A stretch of 64,000 nt of DNA. Source: Linyphia triangularis (taxonomy: Eukaryota > Arthropoda > Arachnida > Araneae > Linyphiidae). Under the pieces are notes generated by a model that did not search any database, had not been told where the DNA came from, and saw only the letters and a list, made by a program, of their open reading frames with translations. The number at the start of each line of letters is the position of its first letter. Position 1 is the first letter of the stretch. The DNA lies in contig OZ021733.1 in assembly GCA_963978545.1 (NCBI GenBank), positions 35,197,424 through 35,261,423 on the forward strand, given 5' to 3'. The position numbers were made by a program, and so were the translations under genes. This document shows, piece by piece, positions 60,401 to 64,000 of this stretch.

Positions 60401-62285
60401 AACATTTTATATTTTAAACTTCAGACAAATTCATTAATTAAAAAAAAAGGAAGTTAAAAATTGCAATTTTTGTACCGACTCTGCGATGGTAAAATAGGGC
60501 CTTGATTTTTTTTGTAATATCCTTGAAAAAGGCCTTGAAAGTCCTTGAATTTCACTTCCAATAAAGTGTATGCACCCTGAACTTTTTTTCTTCCAATATG
60601 TGCTAAATTTGAGATTTTATAAATAACACCATCTAAACTCGAGATTGCTATTTACAAATAATCCAACAAAGAACAATAATTTCAATAAATCTTCTTTAAT
60701 TTAGAAAATTTTTCCAAAGTCTCATATTACTTTGACTCTTTGCAGCTCTTGCATTTTTTTTTTTTCCCATCAAAATGTTATTCTAATCATAGTATGGCCT
60801 TACTGAGCACTTGGGCCAGAAAATTAAACTAACTAAAATTCTATTCTAAGCAAGTCCAAAAGGTTTGGTCAAGTCATTTTGTCATCAAGTTTGGTTTTGC
60901 ATGTCAAAGGTGCCGGTTTCGAATCTGGGTATAGCCATAGAAGTTCATTGTGATTAAAAACCCTGGTTCAGCCTTTTGTTCAGTAATAATTAGTCGTTAG
61001 TGTGCTTAAAATTAACTTGTTGAGAAAACAAACCAACCAAACCTATACTATGAAAGTTGTGATTGTTGAAACCAATCATTGAAGTGTTGTTGCTTTTCTA
61101 GTGAAATGCTGAAAAACCTTCTTGAGTGCAAAAATTAGAAAATAATTAGCTCTTTAGCTAAAATATTTAGTCAACAAATTAGAATTATTTGATATTCCAA
61201 GATTAGTCGTCAAACAAAATGGGTTAACAAGTTGAAAGTTAAAAGGTATTTTTCAATCGACTTGTTTGATATTAAATATTTGATAGTTAAAGTTTGTAGT
61301 GATTTTATAATGAAAAGTTTCCTAATTATTTTAGATTGAACATCGAGACTGATGAATCTTTAAAAAAAAAAATTCATATTACTAAGGAGAAACTTGTGCG
61401 ACTCACTATTTTTTTGCTTTACAAATTTTGTACACCACTTTAAACATTGATTGAGACTTCAATTCTAAATCTTTATATCTGATTAGTTTTTTTCTTTATT
61501 AAAGGTATTCTTATCTTCTGTTGTAAATGCTTTTGTTAAGTTTGAAATCAAACAAAATGCACACATGAATGTATTGCACATTATTTAATAACTTTTTTTA
61601 TTTTTTTAAATTTACTAAACTTCTCTTACATTGCTGTTTTTATTTTTTAATGCAGCTCATATTTTTAAAACAATATTTATTGTTTTAAACTTCATCGTTT
61701 ATATTCTAAATGTCATTCATAGTTTCGGAACTCCATTAAAACTGTTTATTTGTATATTTATAGCCTGAAAATACTAATTAACTTATTTGTATTTAAGCTA
61801 TTTACTTTTATTTATGTAAAGTACATACATGTTTATGAATTTTAAAATGGCAGTTCCGTAACATGCAAAACTAAGAATGTTTCTGTTATTTGTAGAATAA
61901 ATGTCGACACGCTCTTGAATTTCTATTCGTTTTGATACTAAATAACTGACTTTTTAATAAATTTAGTGAAACCAAGCATTGTATTTAGAAAATAGTGTGA
62001 ATACATTTTAAGCACATGCTGTGTTATTTAAATATTTTGAAAACAGCTTACATCAACATGAGACCTTTTAAAATAATTCAACATTTTTCAATATATCATT
62101 CATTGTTTGCTGGGTCTTACAATTTCTACTTGCCTTCTTTTAGGAATATTATATTAAGTGAAGTTTATTTTTCAAATATTTCCAGAGTCAGTTCTCACTT
62201 TGGCGTCTTTTCTTAAACTTGTTGTCCTTGTTCTAAGAAAAAAAAAGGAAAAAAATTCGTGTTTAGTAGTATTAATAAAATTGCG
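57428..62285. repeat. B half, copy B11, mosaic of B9-like and B7-like parts
   Basis: A 4858-bp B monomer. The head has the same A-class tract as B9 (about 57756-57962). The transposon copy (58716-60579) has the B7-type variants GCCGGCTTG, CTATCAATC and TTTACAAATAATCC, and the tail mixes both (TGTCGACACG with CTTACAATTTC). No gene is seen. Confidence 0.9.
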
Positions 62286-64000
62286 GTTGTTTGAACTGTA
62301 ATATCGGTTCAGCATTTTTAAACCTAAACAATTATTTTTTCATTGAATTGTCTCTTTTCTTATTCATACTTATAAAACATGATTTTATTGAATTTGCAAA
62401 TAAAGAAGATATGCACAATAATTACTTGCACACTCATTAATAATATAATTTATAAGTCTTTATGCTTATTCTAAAAGTTAATTCAGATTTAATATTTTTA
62501 AATAAATTACATTCAAATCAAATTTTATTAATTATTTGTTTAAATATGTTTATTTTTCAAAAATAAGCAATGTTACAGGCTTAACAAATCTTGAGGTTAA
62601 TTGAAAATAACTTTAAAATTGTTGGAGAAACTTTGTAATGTAAATAAAAAGTAGTCTAATTTACCCTCATATTTTATTAGTTATGTGGTTCGAACCTTGA
62701 AGTGATCATGGGTTAATATATAAATGTATCTCTAGACCCCTTTTTTTGCACCCTTCTGTTTAGTAAATAACTTTTTACATATGTTTAACTAGTTTACATG
62801 AAATTTACATTCGTTTTCATTGAGAAATTTTTACAAAACTTTTCTTTCAATGCTCATAAAATACTCAAGCATTTTTTTCCTACTTGTTTAGAATACTTTT
62901 ATTTAAGTAAAGGTAACAAATAGCGTTTTTTGTAAATCCACCTAAATTGTTTTCTAGACTCTAATTGTGGAACTGGCTGATGGTTGAAGTACAAAAGTGA
63001 CATGGAAATTTTAGAATCCAGTTTAAGGTTTTGCCATTTTAAAGGTAATTTTATAGCTATTTTACAATGTTGCTGTTATAATTGATTCTGTAATTTTATT
63101 CTGTATATTAATTGAAAATGACTTTGCTCTTTTATTCAACATAATCAGAGATGTATTATCGTGGATTTACCTGCACGAGTATAAAAAGTACAACCCTAAT
63201 GCAATTTTAATTTTTAATTATTTAAAACTGAAAAAATAGAAAGAAAAAATTTTTGTTTTAAATACTACCTGATTAATCATATTCTTTAAATAAGTTGGGG
63301 TTTTTTTTTACTTGTTTTTTGCTTGCCTTCTATTTTTTTTATGGGTTCTATTGAATCGCTTGAATTTTATAATATATAACTGTTAAAATATAAAGTAATT
63401 TTCAAAAAAGCTTGAATTGTTTGTTCTAATAGGTATTCCGTTTAAGTTTGGTTATTATTTTATAGTTTCGAATTTTTTGTTCTTGAAATTCAAAATGATC
63501 TTTTTAAAAAGAGGAATTGAATTACTATTTTAGTCTTGCTTAAAATAAATGTTTACAACTTTTTACCTTCCAATATGTGCTAAACTGGATATTTTATAAA
63601 TAACACCATCTAAACTCGAGATTGCTATTAACAAATAATCTAACAAAGAACATTAATTTAAACTAGGGGGCTTCGCCCCCTGCTCGCTAACGCTCGCCAA
63701 CCCCCAAACGCCTCGCCGCTCGAATTTGTGGTTAAAACATCTTGCTGCGCTCGAATAGGTTTGCCAGCCATAAAAAATTTAACCAAATTTTTATAAATTT
63801 AATGTAAGGGCTAATAGAGAAAACACCCAAATTGCAAGTTTCATAAAAGAAAGTTAAATATACTATCTGCCAACATTCTGATTTAAAACTTCAAGGATGT
63901 TGACGTATTACGCCGAGAGTGATTGTTTCGATCACGTCGCCCCGTTAGAGAACGACGTCCAACGCGAGGCATTTTCTGGATAGAAATACTTCAAAATAAT
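62286..64000. repeat. A half, copy A12, cut by window end
   Basis: The first 1715 bp of a further A monomer, with the GC-rich insert starting at 63660. The array therefore continues to the right of the window. Confidence 0.9.

Larger units (their letters stand above)
1..64000. repeat. Tandem array of an A+B dimeric repeat, about 8.45 kb
   Basis: The motif GTTGTTTGAACTGTAATATC (ATTGTTTG in most B halves) recurs at 1, 3261, 17316, 23581, 28424, 32021, 36865, 40483, 45337, 48956, 53810, 57428 and 62286. The spacings alternate near 3.6 and 4.85 kb once insertions are subtracted. Uninterrupted dimer periods are 8441, 8472, 8473 and 8476 bp. A and B share their first 1.3 kb and last 1.3 kb. Removing the A-specific insert (668 bp) and the B-specific transposon (about 1865 bp) leaves 2.95 and 2.98 kb, so both halves derive from one monomer. 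No convincing gene lies in either half. Copies within a class look near-identical by eye, whereas A versus B is clearly more diverged. Assembly collapse or expansion cannot be excluded from sequence alone. Confidence 0.95.

Noticed and set aside
1..64000. CRISPR array or prokaryotic operons
   Set aside because: Repeat units are kilobases long with no short regular spacers, and the window has LTR, SINE and inverted-repeat elements typical of animals.

Overview
This is eukaryotic, AT-rich, repeat-only DNA. It contains no host protein-coding gene, rRNA or functional tRNA that I can support. The mix of elements (a Ty1/copia retrotransposon, non-autonomous CAGGG...CCCTG inverted-repeat transposons, a tRNA-derived SINE, and an insert with a GC-rich head and a LINE-like tail) suggests an invertebrate, most likely an arthropod and perhaps a spider. 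That last step rests on impression, not on a search.

Backbone: the whole window is one tandem array of a two-part (dimeric) unit of about 8.45 kb. Each unit is an A half (about 3.6 kb) followed by a B half (about 4.85 kb). Halves start at 1 (A), 3261 (B), 17316 (A), 23581 (B), 28424 (A), 32021 (B), 36865 (A), 40483 (B), 45337 (A), 48956 (B), 53810 (A), 57428 (B) and 62286 (A, cut by the window end). A and B are diverged copies of one ancestral monomer of about 2.95 kb. A differs by a 668-bp insert with a GC-rich head. B differs by a 1.85-kb transposon with CAGGG ends and a 6-bp target duplication. Copies of the same half are near-identical, so the dimer was amplified and homogenised. Chimeric junctions and conversion tracts between A and B can be read directly.

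The left end of the array (B at 3261 and A at 17316) carries younger insertions that the clean right part lacks. B1 holds a 9.2-kb composite inverted-repeat element (6814-16029, target duplication AGTGTG) with two left ends and one right end. Nested in it are a SINE (14325-14506) and a copia retrotransposon (8147-13631). A2 holds a 2.64-kb non-autonomous element (18767-21407, target duplication TTAAA).

The copia element is the only coding locus. It has two 458-bp LTRs with no difference that I can see, a 5-bp target duplication ATTAG, a primer site matching the anticodon arm of initiator tRNA-Met, and a polypurine tract. Gag, protease, integrase, reverse transcriptase and RNase H are all present with their catalytic residues. 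Two points deserve attention. First, a stretch resembling a methyl-CpG-binding domain (MBD) lies between integrase and reverse transcriptase, where other copia/Ty1 elements carry targeting sequences. Second, the polyprotein is interrupted exactly twice: once at an in-phase A AAA AAC (a canonical -1 slippery heptamer) and once at UGA CUAG (a known stop-readthrough context). Either these are two simple mutations, or the element makes Gag-PR, then IN-MBD, then RT-RNase H by recoding.
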